Positions 9,267 to 18,496 are shown, counted from the stretch's first letter. The stretch is 42,110 nucleotides of DNA from JBDNBY01 sp039767595 (GCA_039767595.1 JBDNBY010000053.1:1-42110); one strand, 5' to 3'. Numbers and translations: made by a program. The notes: a model not told the origin generated them from the sequence alone.

Positions 9267-10072
9267 ACACGCATCCACCGTCAGTCTTAGAAAAAATAAA
9301 GGCCTACAAGCTTGATGAAATCATCGCGGCCAAAGATGCCCTGCCCGAGGCGGATCTGCTGGCGCAGGCCAAGGCGACCCCTACTCCGCGCGATTTCGCT
9401 GGCACATTGATCGAGGCGCAAAAAACACAATACGCGCTCATCGCTGAGATCAAAAAGGCAAGCCCCTCCAAGGGCATAATCCGCGCTGATTTCGATCCCG
9501 CGGCTCTGGCGCAAGCCTACGCAGAGGGCGGGGCACATTGCCTGTCGGTTTTAACCGATACGCCCAGTTTTCAAGGCGCACCTGAGTTTTTACGCCAAGC
9601 GCGCACAGCCTGCGACCTGCCACTCTTGCGCAAAGATTTCCTCTATGACACGTACCAAGTGCTCGAGGCGCGTGCATGGGGGGCGGATTGTATTTTGATC
9701 ATCATGGCATCTGTGGATGACGCATTGGCCCGTGATCTCGAACAAGCGGCCCAAGAGATGGGGCTAAGCATTCTCATCGAGAGCCATAATCAAGCCGAGC
9801 TCGAGCGCGCGTTGCGCCTGCAATCCCCGCTCATTGGGGTGAACAACCGCGATCTCAATACATTCCACACCGATTTGGCCACGACTGAAACCTTGGCCAA
9901 AATGGTACCAGAGGATCGGATTTTGATTTCGGAATCAGGGCTCTTTACCCACGCGGATCTGACGCGCATGGCCAGCTGCGGCGCGCGCACTTTCTTAATC
10001 GGTGAGAGCCTGATGCGGCAACCTCATGTCGCCGATGCAACGCGCACTCTTTTGCAAGGGGATGCGCAATGA
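9263..10072 (+). CDS. trpC: indole-3-glycerol phosphate synthase
   Basis: Closes the indole ring from carboxyphenylamino-deoxyribulose phosphate. 269 aa TIM barrel. Diagnostic segments are YALIAEIKKASPSKGIIR (catalytic Lys), LLRKDFLYDTYQV, LIGVNNRDLNTF and ISESGLFTHADL. It is a monofunctional TrpC, not fused to TrpF. The 4-base overlaps with trpD upstream and moaC downstream place the molybdenum cofactor genes in the same transcript. Confidence 0.97.
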   Translation: MNTHPPSVLEKIKAYKLDEIIAAKDALPEADLLAQAKATPTPRDFAGTLIEAQKTQYALIAEIKKASPSKGIIRADFDPAALAQAYAEGGAHCLSVLTDTPSFQGAPEFLRQARTACDLPLLRKDFLYDTYQVLEARAWGADCILIIMASVDDALARDLEQAAQEMGLSILIESHNQAELERALRLQSPLIGVNNRDLNTFHTDLATTETLAKMVPEDRILISESGLFTHADLTRMASCGARTFLIGESLMRQPHVADATRTLLQGDAQ

Positions 10073-10545
10073 GCGATTTCAACCATTTCAACGATCAAGG
10101 CGAGGCCCATATGGTCGATGTCGGCCACAAGGCTGACACCGAACGCCACGCCAAGGCGCAAGCAATCGTGCATATGTCCCCCGAAACGCGCACCTTGATC
10201 GAGACAGGCGGCGCGAAAAAGGGCGACGTTTTAGGCGTTGCGCGCCTGGCCGGTATTATGGGCGCCAAAAAGACCCCTGATTTGATCCCTCTGTGTCATC
10301 CGCTTGCCCTCACCCATGTCGATGTGAGCTTTGAGTTTATGTCAGATGCCCCCGCATTGCAGATCATCGCCTCGGTCAAAACGGCGGGAAAAACTGGCGT
10401 CGAGATGGAGGCCCTCATCGCCGTCAGCACAGCGGCACTTACCGTGATCGACATGTGCAAAGCAGTGGACAAGACCATGACCATCACCGACATCTGCATG
10501 ACATATAAGTCAGGCGGAAAATCAGGCACATTCGAGCGCACATGA
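10069..10545 (+). CDS. moaC: cyclic pyranopterin monophosphate synthase
   Basis: Second enzyme of molybdenum cofactor synthesis, converting the MoaA product to cyclic pyranopterin monophosphate. 158 aa. Family motifs are FNDQGEAHMVDVGHK at the N-terminus, LIPLCHPL near residues 73-80, and KTGVEMEALIA followed by YDM-like VIDMCKAVD near residues 103-130. The start is coupled by a 4-base overlap to trpC. It overlaps moeA by 4 bases. Confidence 0.96.
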   Translation: MSDFNHFNDQGEAHMVDVGHKADTERHAKAQAIVHMSPETRTLIETGGAKKGDVLGVARLAGIMGAKKTPDLIPLCHPLALTHVDVSFEFMSDAPALQIIASVKTAGKTGVEMEALIAVSTAALTVIDMCKAVDKTMTITDICMTYKSGGKSGTFERT

Positions 10546-11717
10546 TCTCTGTCGAGGAAACCTTTTCTCACATTCTCGCCGCATGCACGCCCCTGCCGGC
10601 CGTGCGCATGCCAATCCACGAGGCCGTCGGCCTTACATTGGCCCATCCTGTCACAAGCGCGGGCGCGCAGCCGCCCTTTGATGCCTCTGCCATGGACGGC
10701 TATGCCATCCGATCTTGTGATGCGACGATTGGAGCATCGCTCAGCGTGATCGGACATAGCGCCGCTGGTCAGGCATATGATGGCAGTATTGGTCCATCGC
10801 AAGCCGTGCGCATTTTCACCGGCGGCGTTGTGCCCATGGGCGCCGATATGATTTTAATCCAAGAGAACGTCACCCCCCAAGGGGCTGATCGCATCACGAT
10901 CAATGACGTCAACGCCGAGCGTTTCATTCGCGCTGCAGGATCGGATTTCAGTGCAAATTTCACGATAGATCGCGGTACGACAATTACGCCGCCTATTCTG
11001 ATGCTCTTGGCCGCAATGAATGTGCCATATGTGCAGGTCGCGCGCCGGCCAGTCGTCAGCATTATCTCTACCGGAGATGAATTGATGCCTGTCGGGTCAA
11101 CCCCGAACGCGGATCAAATTATTGCCAGCAATCACTTTGGTGTCGCCGCGATGGTGCGCGCGTGCGGCGCAGTTCCGCGCACCCTGCCCTTGATCCCCGA
11201 TGATCCCGCGATGCTGCAACAGGCCCTCGAGCTGAGCGCATCATCGGATATGGTTGTATTCTCGGGCGGCGCGTCGGTCGGGGATCATGACCTTGTAGCA
11301 CCGGCACTACGGGCGTTTGGCGTTGATTTGCACTTGCACAAAATCTCCATGAGGCCGGGCAAACCACTGATGTTTGGCACGAAGGCGCATCAAATCTTCT
11401 TTGGCCTTCCCGGCAATCCAGTCAGTGCCTTTGTCTGTGGGCGGCTCTTTATGACCACCGCGCTGCGCGCCATGATGGGCCAAAGCGCGACGCTCCCTCA
11501 AACGAAAATGGCCCCGTTAAATATGTCGATTGGCGCAGGCGGCCCGCGCACGCACTTCATGCGCGGCAAACTAGAACAAGATGGCACATTAACTGTGTTT
11601 GACCGCCAAGACAGCAGCCTCATCTCTATACTCGCTGAGGCCAACGTCCTGATAAGACAGGACATTCACTCCGCCGCCAAAACCGCCGGCGATGAGATGC
11701 CTTATATTTCCATCTGA
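10542..11717 (+). CDS. moeA: molybdopterin molybdotransferase
   Basis: Inserts molybdate into molybdopterin-AMP. 391 aa. Motifs are DASAMDGYAIR (residues 47-57), ISTGDEL, SGGASVGDHDLV (the MoaB/Mog-like domain) and FFGLPGNPVSAFV, followed by a C-terminal beta domain ending in DEMPYISI. It is the last member of the ATGA-coupled trpGDC-moaC-moeA chain. lexA follows after 61 bases with its own promoter and operator. Confidence 0.95.
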   Translation: MISVEETFSHILAACTPLPAVRMPIHEAVGLTLAHPVTSAGAQPPFDASAMDGYAIRSCDATIGASLSVIGHSAAGQAYDGSIGPSQAVRIFTGGVVPMGADMILIQENVTPQGADRITINDVNAERFIRAAGSDFSANFTIDRGTTITPPILMLLAAMNVPYVQVARRPVVSIISTGDELMPVGSTPNADQIIASNHFGVAAMVRACGAVPRTLPLIPDDPAMLQQALELSASSDMVVFSGGASVGDHDLVAPALRAFGVDLHLHKISMRPGKPLMFGTKAHQIFFGLPGNPVSAFVCGRLFMTTALRAMMGQSATLPQTKMAPLNMSIGAGGPRTHFMRGKLEQDGTLTVFDRQDSSLISILAEANVLIRQDIHSAAKTAGDEMPYISI

Positions 11718-11723
11718 TACATC

Positions 11724-11762
11724 TTGACATTGTGCGCGAACGTATATAGAACGAAAAAGAAC
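11724..11762 (+). promoter_or_regulatory. lexA promoter with alphaproteobacterial SOS box
   Basis: TTGACA at 11724-11729 is a consensus -35. GAAC (11738-11741), 7 bases, GAAC (11749-11752) is the direct-repeat LexA box known from alphaproteobacteria. It covers the -10 region (TATAGA at 11745-11750, or TAGAAC at 11747-11752 with a 17-base spacer). A third GAAC lies at 11759-11762, after only 6 bases, so it does not make a second perfect box. Autorepression of lexA is inferred. Confidence 0.9.
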
Positions 11763-11778
11763 AAAGAGGGATTGCGCA

Positions 11779-12417
11779 ATGTTAACGTCAAAGCAGTTGC
11801 AGCTTTTGAACTATATCGAAAGCCATACACAAAAACACGGTGTCACACCGTCCTTTGACGAAATGAAAGATGCGCTGGGCCTTCGGTCAAAATCCGGCAT
11901 TCATCGATTGATCACTGGGTTGGAAGAGCGTGGATTTATCCGCCGCCTCGCAAATCGCGCCCGTGCCATTGAAGTCATTCGGTCAAACGAGACGCCTGAA
12001 ACATCTGCTGCAATGCAGATTGGCGAGGCTGCCAATACGAACCAAGTGCCCTTTTTGGGCCGGATCGCGGCGGGTTTACCAATCCAAGCGCAATTTGAAA
12101 ACATGTCCACCGATGTGCCACCATCCATGCTGTCCCAATCTGGCAAGCATTACGCGCTTGAAGTTACGGGCGATTCCATGGTCGGGGTAGGCATTATCAC
12201 AGGTGACATCGTGGTTATTCGCGAAACTTCTGATGCGCGTGATGGTGATATCGTTGTTGCCCAAATCGAAGGGTACGAAGCAACACTCAAAACATACAAG
12301 CGCGATGGCGGTGATGTTGTGTTGGTCTCCGAAAATCCGAATTACCCACCCCGCCGGATCCCCAATGGACATGTGAGTATCCAAGGGAAAATGGTTGGCC
12401 TTATTCGGAAGTGTTAA
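11779..12417 (+). CDS. lexA: SOS response repressor LexA
   Basis: Transcriptional repressor and self-cleaving serine peptidase. 212 aa. An N-terminal winged helix-turn-helix (1-65: MLTSKQLQLLNYIE...GVTPSFDEMKDALGL...SGIHRLITGLEERGFI) is followed by an S24 peptidase domain. The cleavage site is Ala98-Gly99 in GRIAAGLPI, the nucleophile Ser133 in GDSM and the general base Lys171 in EATLKTYKRD. AAAGAGGG ends 8 bases before the ATG. In Rhodobacter capsulatus LexA also influences gene-transfer-agent expression; whether that holds here is unknown. The 3' end overlaps convergent comEC by 17 bases. Confidence 0.97.
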   Translation: MLTSKQLQLLNYIESHTQKHGVTPSFDEMKDALGLRSKSGIHRLITGLEERGFIRRLANRARAIEVIRSNETPETSAAMQIGEAANTNQVPFLGRIAAGLPIQAQFENMSTDVPPSMLSQSGKHYALEVTGDSMVGVGIITGDIVVIRETSDARDGDIVVAQIEGYEATLKTYKRDGGDVVLVSENPNYPPRRIPNGHVSIQGKMVGLIRKC

Positions 12418-14371
12418 CCCAAAGCCGGTCACCAATGCGCTGTTGTGCTGAGACAATCGAATGACGATATAGCGCAAACGGCCCTGCCTCGTGAGTTAAT
12501 CTCTCGCACTGTGCAAGACCAAGCGAGTGGCAAAACGCAACGGCATTTTGAGGGGGATCGCCATCCCACTCTTGCCCGCGGCTGTTGTCCAAAAATCCAC
12601 CTCGCTGGAGCCAACTGCGCCGCATAAAGCTGTTGCCTTTGGCAGGATAAACTTGCCTCGTCTCAGCCGCTTCGGGCAAATAGGCAACCCACTCCTCATA
12701 CACTAAGGCCACCGGACGCTCAGATCGGGCCCAGATGGCCAAAAAGACAATGACACAGATTAAACTTACGCGTTGGGGTGTTTGCGTCAAACTGACCGCC
12801 CCGATCATCGCGGCGATCATACCAGAAAACACCCATACGGGCGGTGTGGAAATTCCAATCGGTGCACCTTGTAGCTCAGCAGCCGTCTTACCAATATATA
12901 AAAGAGCATGGATCGCATACCGCAGCGGCACATACACTAGACCGCTCCCGATCACAAAATCCTCAATCAAGGATAACAGCCCAAGGGGCACAATCAGCAT
13001 CCCCATCAACGGCACTGCAAACAGATTTGCGATAAATCCGAGCTTGGACATCATGTTAAAGTGATATGCCACGAAGGGTGCCGTCGCCAGTCCTGCGACT
13101 AAAGTTGTCACGCACAGCGCCATAAGATATCCACGCAGGCCAGTTTGCACCAGTTTTCCCTGTTGATACACAACAATTAGCGCGGCTGTGAAAGAAAATG
13201 ACATTTGAAATCCAACCGATGTGACAGCATGGGGATCAAGCGTGATGACCATGAGAAATGCGACCGCGATCGTGCGTAGGGACAAAACACGCAGATCTAA
13301 CATGATCGCCACTAACGCCACTAAGGCCATGCAGACCGCACGCTGGGTTGAGATCGATGCACCTGTGACCAAAAGATAGACGATGAGCGCCACCATCACC
13401 ACTGCGGCCCCAAACTTTTTGCCATTCATCCGGTGGCGCATATAGGGAATGCAATTCGATCCCATTCGCGCAGCAAAAAACACAAAACCAGCGATAAGCC
13501 CAACATGTAGCCCCGAAATCGCCAAGAGATGCGCTAAGTTTGTCTCGCGCATCGCGCGCAAGACATCTTGCGGCAGGTCTTGCCGCTGTCCGGCAAAAAT
13601 CGCTTTGGCAAATGCGGCCTCGGCAGCTGGTAAATTTCGCTCAAATCGATCTGCGATGGCATCAGAGATCCGCTGAAACACCCAAGGCGGATCCCGCCCA
13701 ACATTCATGATCGGCCCGCGTGTTGTGCCAATGGCCGCGACTTGCTTTGCATACGCATAGAGGCGAAAATCAAACCCGTCTGGCTCGGATGGTCCCGAGG
13801 GCGGCATTAAATAGGCAGTGGTGGTGATGCGGTCCCCGACTTTGGGTTGGTAGAATTTTAAATGGTTTTCCTGCGCACTGATCCGCACTGTACTTGAAAT
13901 TATCCTATCCCGACGATGATCTTGAACTTGGGTGAGATGAAATCGGGGGTGACCTGTGCCAGATTGGTCAATATAGCGAACCGTGCCGGATATTGCGCCA
14001 TAAAAGGGACGAGATATAAATTGCGTCTCTAACGAGCGCATAAATATCGTAGTGTAAATGAACCCAAGACATATCGCAGGGATGACAACCACCAAGATCC
14101 GCAGCAGATCGTACATCAACCCGTGCAAAACCGATAGATCGTCTCGACGTAGCCAAACAGCCCCGCCGCACACGCCCAAAACGGTCGCGATGCTCACATC
14201 CGATAGCTGAGGCTCGTCTCCATAATTGAAATACAAAGCTGCCCCAACGCCGTAACCAAGGGCCACAAATACAATTGGAGCCGCCTCAATATCACGCCGC
14301 AGCGATTTTATAAAACCCGTTACCTGCGCCTTGCCCCGCGCCCCCCTGATGTTTAGAGATGCATCTAACAT
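12401..14371 (-). CDS. comEC: ComEC/Rec2 family DNA-uptake channel
   Basis: Inner-membrane channel for single-stranded DNA uptake. 656 aa with N-terminal membrane segments, a DUF4131-like soluble region (ISRPFYGAISGTVRYIDQ...), and the competence domain with the signature NLAHLLAISGLHVGLIAGFVF, then many membrane helices. The C-terminus is short and I see no HxHxDH metallo-beta-lactamase motif, so that domain is degenerate or absent. In R. capsulatus ComEC homologues are needed for GTA recipients, which is relevant to the lysis genes at 20.5-21.7 kb. It is divergent from gltX, with 32 bases between start codons. Confidence 0.88.
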   Translation of the reverse strand: MLDASLNIRGARGKAQVTGFIKSLRRDIEAAPIVFVALGYGVGAALYFNYGDEPQLSDVSIATVLGVCGGAVWLRRDDLSVLHGLMYDLLRILVVVIPAICLGFIYTTIFMRSLETQFISRPFYGAISGTVRYIDQSGTGHPRFHLTQVQDHRRDRIISSTVRISAQENHLKFYQPKVGDRITTTAYLMPPSGPSEPDGFDFRLYAYAKQVAAIGTTRGPIMNVGRDPPWVFQRISDAIADRFERNLPAAEAAFAKAIFAGQRQDLPQDVLRAMRETNLAHLLAISGLHVGLIAGFVFFAARMGSNCIPYMRHRMNGKKFGAAVVMVALIVYLLVTGASISTQRAVCMALVALVAIMLDLRVLSLRTIAVAFLMVITLDPHAVTSVGFQMSFSFTAALIVVYQQGKLVQTGLRGYLMALCVTTLVAGLATAPFVAYHFNMMSKLGFIANLFAVPLMGMLIVPLGLLSLIEDFVIGSGLVYVPLRYAIHALLYIGKTAAELQGAPIGISTPPVWVFSGMIAAMIGAVSLTQTPQRVSLICVIVFLAIWARSERPVALVYEEWVAYLPEAAETRQVYPAKGNSFMRRSWLQRGGFLDNSRGQEWDGDPPQNAVAFCHSLGLAQCERLTHEAGPFALYRHSIVSAQQRIGDRLWVNTSE

Positions 14372-14403
14372 CGCACAAATTCCTTACTGAAAGGTAAACA
14401 GAT

Positions 14404-15825
14404 ATGACATCTCCCGTAGTGACACGCTTTGCCCCCTCGCCAACAGGTTATTTACACATCGGCGGGGCGCGCACGGCTCTGTTTAATTGGCTCTATGCGC
14501 GCGGCCGTGGTGGGAAGTTTTTACTGCGTATCGAAGACACAGATCGAGAACGCTCAACGCAAGACGCCCATGATGCCATCCTCAAGGGAATGGAGTGGCT
14601 CGGCCTCGATTTTGACGATGAGGTCGTCTCGCAAGTCGACCGCGCCGCACGGCACCAAGAGGTTGCACACGAGCTTTTGAACAAGGGCCTCGCCTATAAA
14701 TGTTTCTCAACACCAGAAGAGATCACAGCCTTTCGTGATGCCGCCCAAGCCAATAAAACAAGCACATTGTTTCGCAGCCCGTGGCGCGATGCTGATCCTG
14801 CGTCGCATCCTGACGCGCCCTTTGTGATCCGGATCAAGGCCCCCCAAAGCGGCGCAACTGAGATCCATGACCAAGTCCAAGGCACAGTAACCATTCAAAA
14901 TGAACAGCTGGACGATATGATTTTGCTGCGCTCGGATGGCACGCCGGTCTATATGTTGGCCGTCGTCGTGGATGATCACGATATGGGCGTCACACATGTT
15001 ATTCGCGGCGATGATCACCTCAATAACGCGGCGCGTCAAATGATGATCTATTCTGCGATGGGCTGGCCCCTGCCGACCTATGCGCATATTCCGTTGATCC
15101 ATGGCCCTGACGGGAAAAAGTTATCGAAACGTCACGGTGCCTTGGGCGTGGATGAGTATCAAAAACTTGGATATCCTGCGGCCGCTATGCGCAATTATTT
15201 GGCACGCCTCGGCTGGTCCCATGGGGATGATGAGATTTTCTCGGATACGCAGGCCAAAGAGTGGTTCGACCTAAGCGGCATTGGCAAAAGCCCAGCTCGC
15301 TTTGACTTTGACAAGCTCAATAACATTTCCGGCCATCACATCGCGCAAATGTCTGATGATGCCCTCAAGCACGATATCCTCGCCTATTGGGATGCGATTG
15401 CTGCGCCGTTGCCCGATGATGCGTCGCAGGCGATTTTGTGGTCCGCGCTCTATACACTCAAAGAACGGGCTAAAACTTTGCCTGAGCTTTTGGACAAGGG
15501 GCATTTCGCGCTCACTCCACTTCCGATTGAAGTGGAGGACAAGGCCGCAAAGCACGTCAATTCGGTATCCATCGGTATACTGAACTCATTGACGCCGCAG
15601 CTGCAAAATGCTACGTGGTCACGCGAAGGCCTCGAAACCCTCATGAACGACGTTGCCGCCCAGCATGACACCAAATTCGGTAAGTTTGCCGGGGTATTGC
15701 GCGCAGCACTCGCTGGTAAAGCAGCCACGCCGAGTGTGTTCGACATGATGCTTGTCTGGGGCCAGGACGAAACGATACGTCGTCTCACAGACTTAGGGCA
15801 ACGCCCTCTAAACAATACCGACTAA
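14404..15825 (+). CDS. gltX: glutamate--tRNA ligase
   Basis: Charges tRNA-Glu (and possibly tRNA-Gln before amidation). 473 aa, class I. The HIGH motif is TGYLHIGGARTALFNW near residues 14-29, and the KMSKS equivalent is DGKKLSKRHGALGV near residues 237-250. It starts 5 bases after an AAAGGTAAAC ribosome site. gltA follows on the same strand after 65 bases. Confidence 0.96.
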   Translation: MTSPVVTRFAPSPTGYLHIGGARTALFNWLYARGRGGKFLLRIEDTDRERSTQDAHDAILKGMEWLGLDFDDEVVSQVDRAARHQEVAHELLNKGLAYKCFSTPEEITAFRDAAQANKTSTLFRSPWRDADPASHPDAPFVIRIKAPQSGATEIHDQVQGTVTIQNEQLDDMILLRSDGTPVYMLAVVVDDHDMGVTHVIRGDDHLNNAARQMMIYSAMGWPLPTYAHIPLIHGPDGKKLSKRHGALGVDEYQKLGYPAAAMRNYLARLGWSHGDDEIFSDTQAKEWFDLSGIGKSPARFDFDKLNNISGHHIAQMSDDALKHDILAYWDAIAAPLPDDASQAILWSALYTLKERAKTLPELLDKGHFALTPLPIEVEDKAAKHVNSVSIGILNSLTPQLQNATWSREGLETLMNDVAAQHDTKFGKFAGVLRAALAGKAATPSVFDMMLVWGQDETIRRLTDLGQRPLNNTD

Positions 15826-15834
15826 CGGTCTGTT

Positions 15835-15881
15835 TATAAACGAAATCCTGCGCAAGAGCTCTTGCGCGCCTGACGCAAGAG
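15835..15881 (+). promoter_or_regulatory. gltA leader: perfect palindrome plus repeat over the ribosome binding site
   Basis: A possible -10 (TATAAA) lies at 15835-15840. GCGCAAGAG/CTCTTGCGC is a perfect 18-base palindrome at 15850-15867. A second copy of CGCAAGAG lies at 15874-15881 and contains the AAGAG part of the gltA ribosome site AAGAGAGG. CTCTTGCG (15859-15866) can therefore pair with the upstream copy (15851-15858) or with the copy at the ribosome site (7-base loop), but not both. This could be an operator or an RNA switch. Confidence 0.5.
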
Positions 15882-15890
15882 AGGTTTGAT

Positions 15891-17186
15891 ATGCCAGACA
15901 CAACTAAATCGGCTACGCTAACAATTGACGGAAATTCATACGAATTACCGATTTTTTCCCCAACAGCCGGACCCGATGTCGTCGACATTCGCAAGCTTTA
16001 CGCCCAAGCGGGTGTCTTTACGTATGACCCTGGGTTTACGTCCACGGCCTCTTGCGACAGCACCATCACTTATATTGATGGGGCCAAGGGCGAATTGCTG
16101 CACCGCGGCTATCCTATTGATCAACTTGCCGAGAAGTCGCATTATTTAGAGCTTTGCTACGCTCTACTCTACGGTGAGTTACCCTCTGCCGCTGACTTGG
16201 AAAAGTTTGAAAATATTGTCACGCGTCACACAATGATTCACGAGCAAATGATGTATTTCTTCCGCGGTTTCCGCCGCGATGCGCATCCCATGGCCGTTAT
16301 GACGGGTGTTGTCGGGGCTATGTCGGCTTTTTACCATGACAGCACAGATATTTCTGATGCGCATCAGCGTGAAGTTGCCTCGATTCGACTCATTGCGAAA
16401 ATGCCAACAATTGCCGCGATGGCCTATAAATACACGATTGGTCAACCTTTTGTGTATCCGCGCAATGATTTGGATTATGCATCGAACTTCTTGCGCATGT
16501 GCTTTGCCGTGCCGGCAGAAGATTACGAAGTGAATCCAATTTTGGCCCGTGCGATGGATCGCATCTTTACCCTCCATGCCGATCACGAGCAAAACGCCTC
16601 AACTTCGACTGTGCGCCTTGCGTCATCTTCGGGGGCAAACCCGTTTGCGTGTATTGCGGCGGGCATCGCTTGCCTTTGGGGGCCAGCACATGGCGGCGCA
16701 AACCAAGCCTGCCTTGAAATGCTGCGCGAAATTGGATCGGTTGACCGCATCCCTGAATATATCGCGCGCGCCAAGGATAAAAACGATCCGTTTAGATTGA
16801 TGGGCTTTGGGCATCGCGTGTATAAAAATACTGACCCACGCGCCACAGTGTTGAAACAATCCGCGGATGAAGTGCTCGACCTCTTAGGTGTCGGCGATAA
16901 CCCATTGTTGCAAGTGGCCAAAGAGCTTGAGCAGATTGCCTTGAACGACCCGTATTTTGTCGAAAAGAAACTCTTCCCGAATGTTGATTTCTATTCTGGC
17001 ATTATCCTTGAGGCGATGGGCTTCCCAACGTCGATGTTCACACCGATCTTTGCCCTGAGCCGCACGGTCGGTTGGGTCTCTCAGTGGAAAGAGATGATCA
17101 CGGATCCAACGATGAAAATTGGCCGCCCACGTCAATTGTATCTGGGCGAGACAGCGCGGGATTACGTCGATATCGAAAATAGATAA
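15891..17186 (+). CDS. gltA: citrate synthase
   Basis: Condenses oxaloacetate and acetyl-CoA, entry of the TCA cycle. 431 aa, the hexameric Gram-negative type. Seen are the N-terminal domain, the active-site His in LHADHEQNASTSTVRLASSS, WGPAHGGANQACLEMLREIG, the second His in RLMGFGHRVYKNTDPRA and the Asp in FPNVDFYSGIILEAMGFP. AAGAGAGG precedes the ATG. It ends 5 bases before a strong terminator. Confidence 0.97.
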   Translation: MPDTTKSATLTIDGNSYELPIFSPTAGPDVVDIRKLYAQAGVFTYDPGFTSTASCDSTITYIDGAKGELLHRGYPIDQLAEKSHYLELCYALLYGELPSAADLEKFENIVTRHTMIHEQMMYFFRGFRRDAHPMAVMTGVVGAMSAFYHDSTDISDAHQREVASIRLIAKMPTIAAMAYKYTIGQPFVYPRNDLDYASNFLRMCFAVPAEDYEVNPILARAMDRIFTLHADHEQNASTSTVRLASSSGANPFACIAAGIACLWGPAHGGANQACLEMLREIGSVDRIPEYIARAKDKNDPFRLMGFGHRVYKNTDPRATVLKQSADEVLDLLGVGDNPLLQVAKELEQIALNDPYFVEKKLFPNVDFYSGIILEAMGFPTSMFTPIFALSRTVGWVSQWKEMITDPTMKIGRPRQLYLGETARDYVDIENR

Positions 17187-17213
17187 AAAAAGGCCCGCAA
17201 ACGGGCCTTTTTT
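17186..17213. terminator. bidirectional terminator between gltA and the enoyl-CoA hydratase gene
   Basis: GGCCCG (17192-17197), loop CAAA, CGGGCC (17202-17207), flanked by six A on the left and six T on the right. The symmetric A/T tracts allow it to work for gltA and for the convergent gene ending at 17233. Confidence 0.93.
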
Positions 17214-17232
17214 CTAATCATAAGACCTAAGA

Positions 17233-18024
17233 TTAACGCCCTTCGAATTTCGCAGGGCGTTTTTCTAAAAATGCAACAACCCCCTCTTTGAAATCGCGGG
17301 TCAAGCCAAGAGTACCTTGAAGACGCGCTTCGTGAATCAGCTGCCCCTCGAGGGTATTGTCATAGGTTTTCTCGAACATCGCCTTCATCGCGCGATAAGC
17401 TTCCGTTGGGCCATTCGCCAGATGCGCGGCGCGGCGCTCAATCACAGCATCAAATTCATCATCTGGCACCGCTTCCCAAATCATGCCCCAATTCTCGGCC
17501 TGCACGGCTGAGATATTCTCGGCGAAAAATGCGGCGCCTTTGGCGCGGGCCATGCCAATCAAACGCGGCAGAAAATACGATCCGCCCGCATCCGTCGCAA
17601 GGCCAATGCGCGTGAAAGCTTGGGCGAAATATGCACTTTGGGCGGCGATCACGATATCAGAGGCCAGTGCCAAATTCGCGCCCGCCCCCGCCGCGGGACC
17701 ATTCACCGCGCTGAGCGTGGGCACGGGGCATTCTGTGATCGCGCGCACCATGGGAATGTATTCGTCGCGCAGCGTGCGCTCTAAATCCATATTATCGACC
17801 GTGCCACGATCGCTAAGGTCTTGGCCGGAACAAAAGGCGCGCCCTTGACCGCGCAAGACATACACACGCGCGCCCAACTCTTGATGACGGCGGTAGATAT
17901 CGATCAATTCAGCGCGCATTTGCGTGCTCAGCGCATTCATCACATCCGGACGAGCGAGTGTGACTGTGACAACGCCATCACGCACATCAACGGATATATC
18001 TTGGTACTCTACGTTAAGGCTCAT
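17233..18024 (-). CDS. enoyl-CoA hydratase/isomerase family protein (PaaG-like)
   Basis: 263 aa crotonase-fold enzyme. Oxyanion-hole segments are GQGRAFCSGQDLSDRG and NGPAAGAGANLALASDI. The active-site region LATDAGGSYFLPRLIGMARA carries an Asp where classic hydratases have Glu, as in PaaG-type 2-(1,2-epoxy-1,2-dihydrophenyl)acetyl-CoA isomerases. No other phenylacetate genes are nearby, so the substrate is not settled. The start overlaps the 3' end of ccmH by 11 bases, so it is translated from the ccm transcript. Confidence 0.85.
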   Translation of the reverse strand: MSLNVEYQDISVDVRDGVVTVTLARPDVMNALSTQMRAELIDIYRRHQELGARVYVLRGQGRAFCSGQDLSDRGTVDNMDLERTLRDEYIPMVRAITECPVPTLSAVNGPAAGAGANLALASDIVIAAQSAYFAQAFTRIGLATDAGGSYFLPRLIGMARAKGAAFFAENISAVQAENWGMIWEAVPDDEFDAVIERRAAHLANGPTEAYRAMKAMFEKTYDNTLEGQLIHEARLQGTLGLTRDFKEGVVAFLEKRPAKFEGR

Positions 18025-18496
18025 GGCGCTCTCCTAATGTCTCACTTAAAATATCTTGCAATTGCGCCTCTTCATCCGCGCTCAGATCGGGCGTCGGTGT
18101 CGCGGCCCTGCGTCGATGTTCGCGAAAAAACAAAACGACGACCACTAATGCAATAAGGGCCATCAACGGTCCGCCGGCCCACAAGAGCATATTGGCCCCT
18201 GTCGTGGTGGGCGTGAACAACGCAAATTCACCATAGCGTTCGGCCACATAGGTCAGCACTTCTTCATTGCTATCCCCTTGCACCACACGTTCACGAACTA
18301 GCAAACGCAGGTCACGGGCCACGGGGGCGCTGCTTTCGTCAATGCTTTCGTTTTGGCACACAACACAGCGTAACTCTTTGGAAATCTCGCGCGCGCGTGC
18401 CTCAAGAGCGGGATCATCCAACACTTCGTCAGGGAGCACAGCCTGTGCCATGCTACCCAACACGATAAGACAGAGCGCTACAACATACCGGATCAT
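18014..18496 (-). CDS. ccmH: cytochrome c maturation protein CcmH
   Basis: Thiol-redox component of the haem lyase complex that keeps the apocytochrome CXXCH cysteines reduced. 160 aa. Signal peptide about residues 1-20 (MIRYVVALCLIVLGSMAQA), the redox motif Cys44-Val-Val-Cys47 in LRCVVCQNESIDES, and a membrane segment about 104-124. This is the short (CcmH/CycL) form without the TPR region. It overlaps ccmF by 4 bases (ATGA). Confidence 0.95.
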   Translation of the reverse strand: MIRYVVALCLIVLGSMAQAVLPDEVLDDPALEARAREISKELRCVVCQNESIDESSAPVARDLRLLVRERVVQGDSNEEVLTYVAERYGEFALFTPTTTGANMLLWAGGPLMALIALVVVVLFFREHRRRAATPTPDLSADEEAQLQDILSETLGERHEP

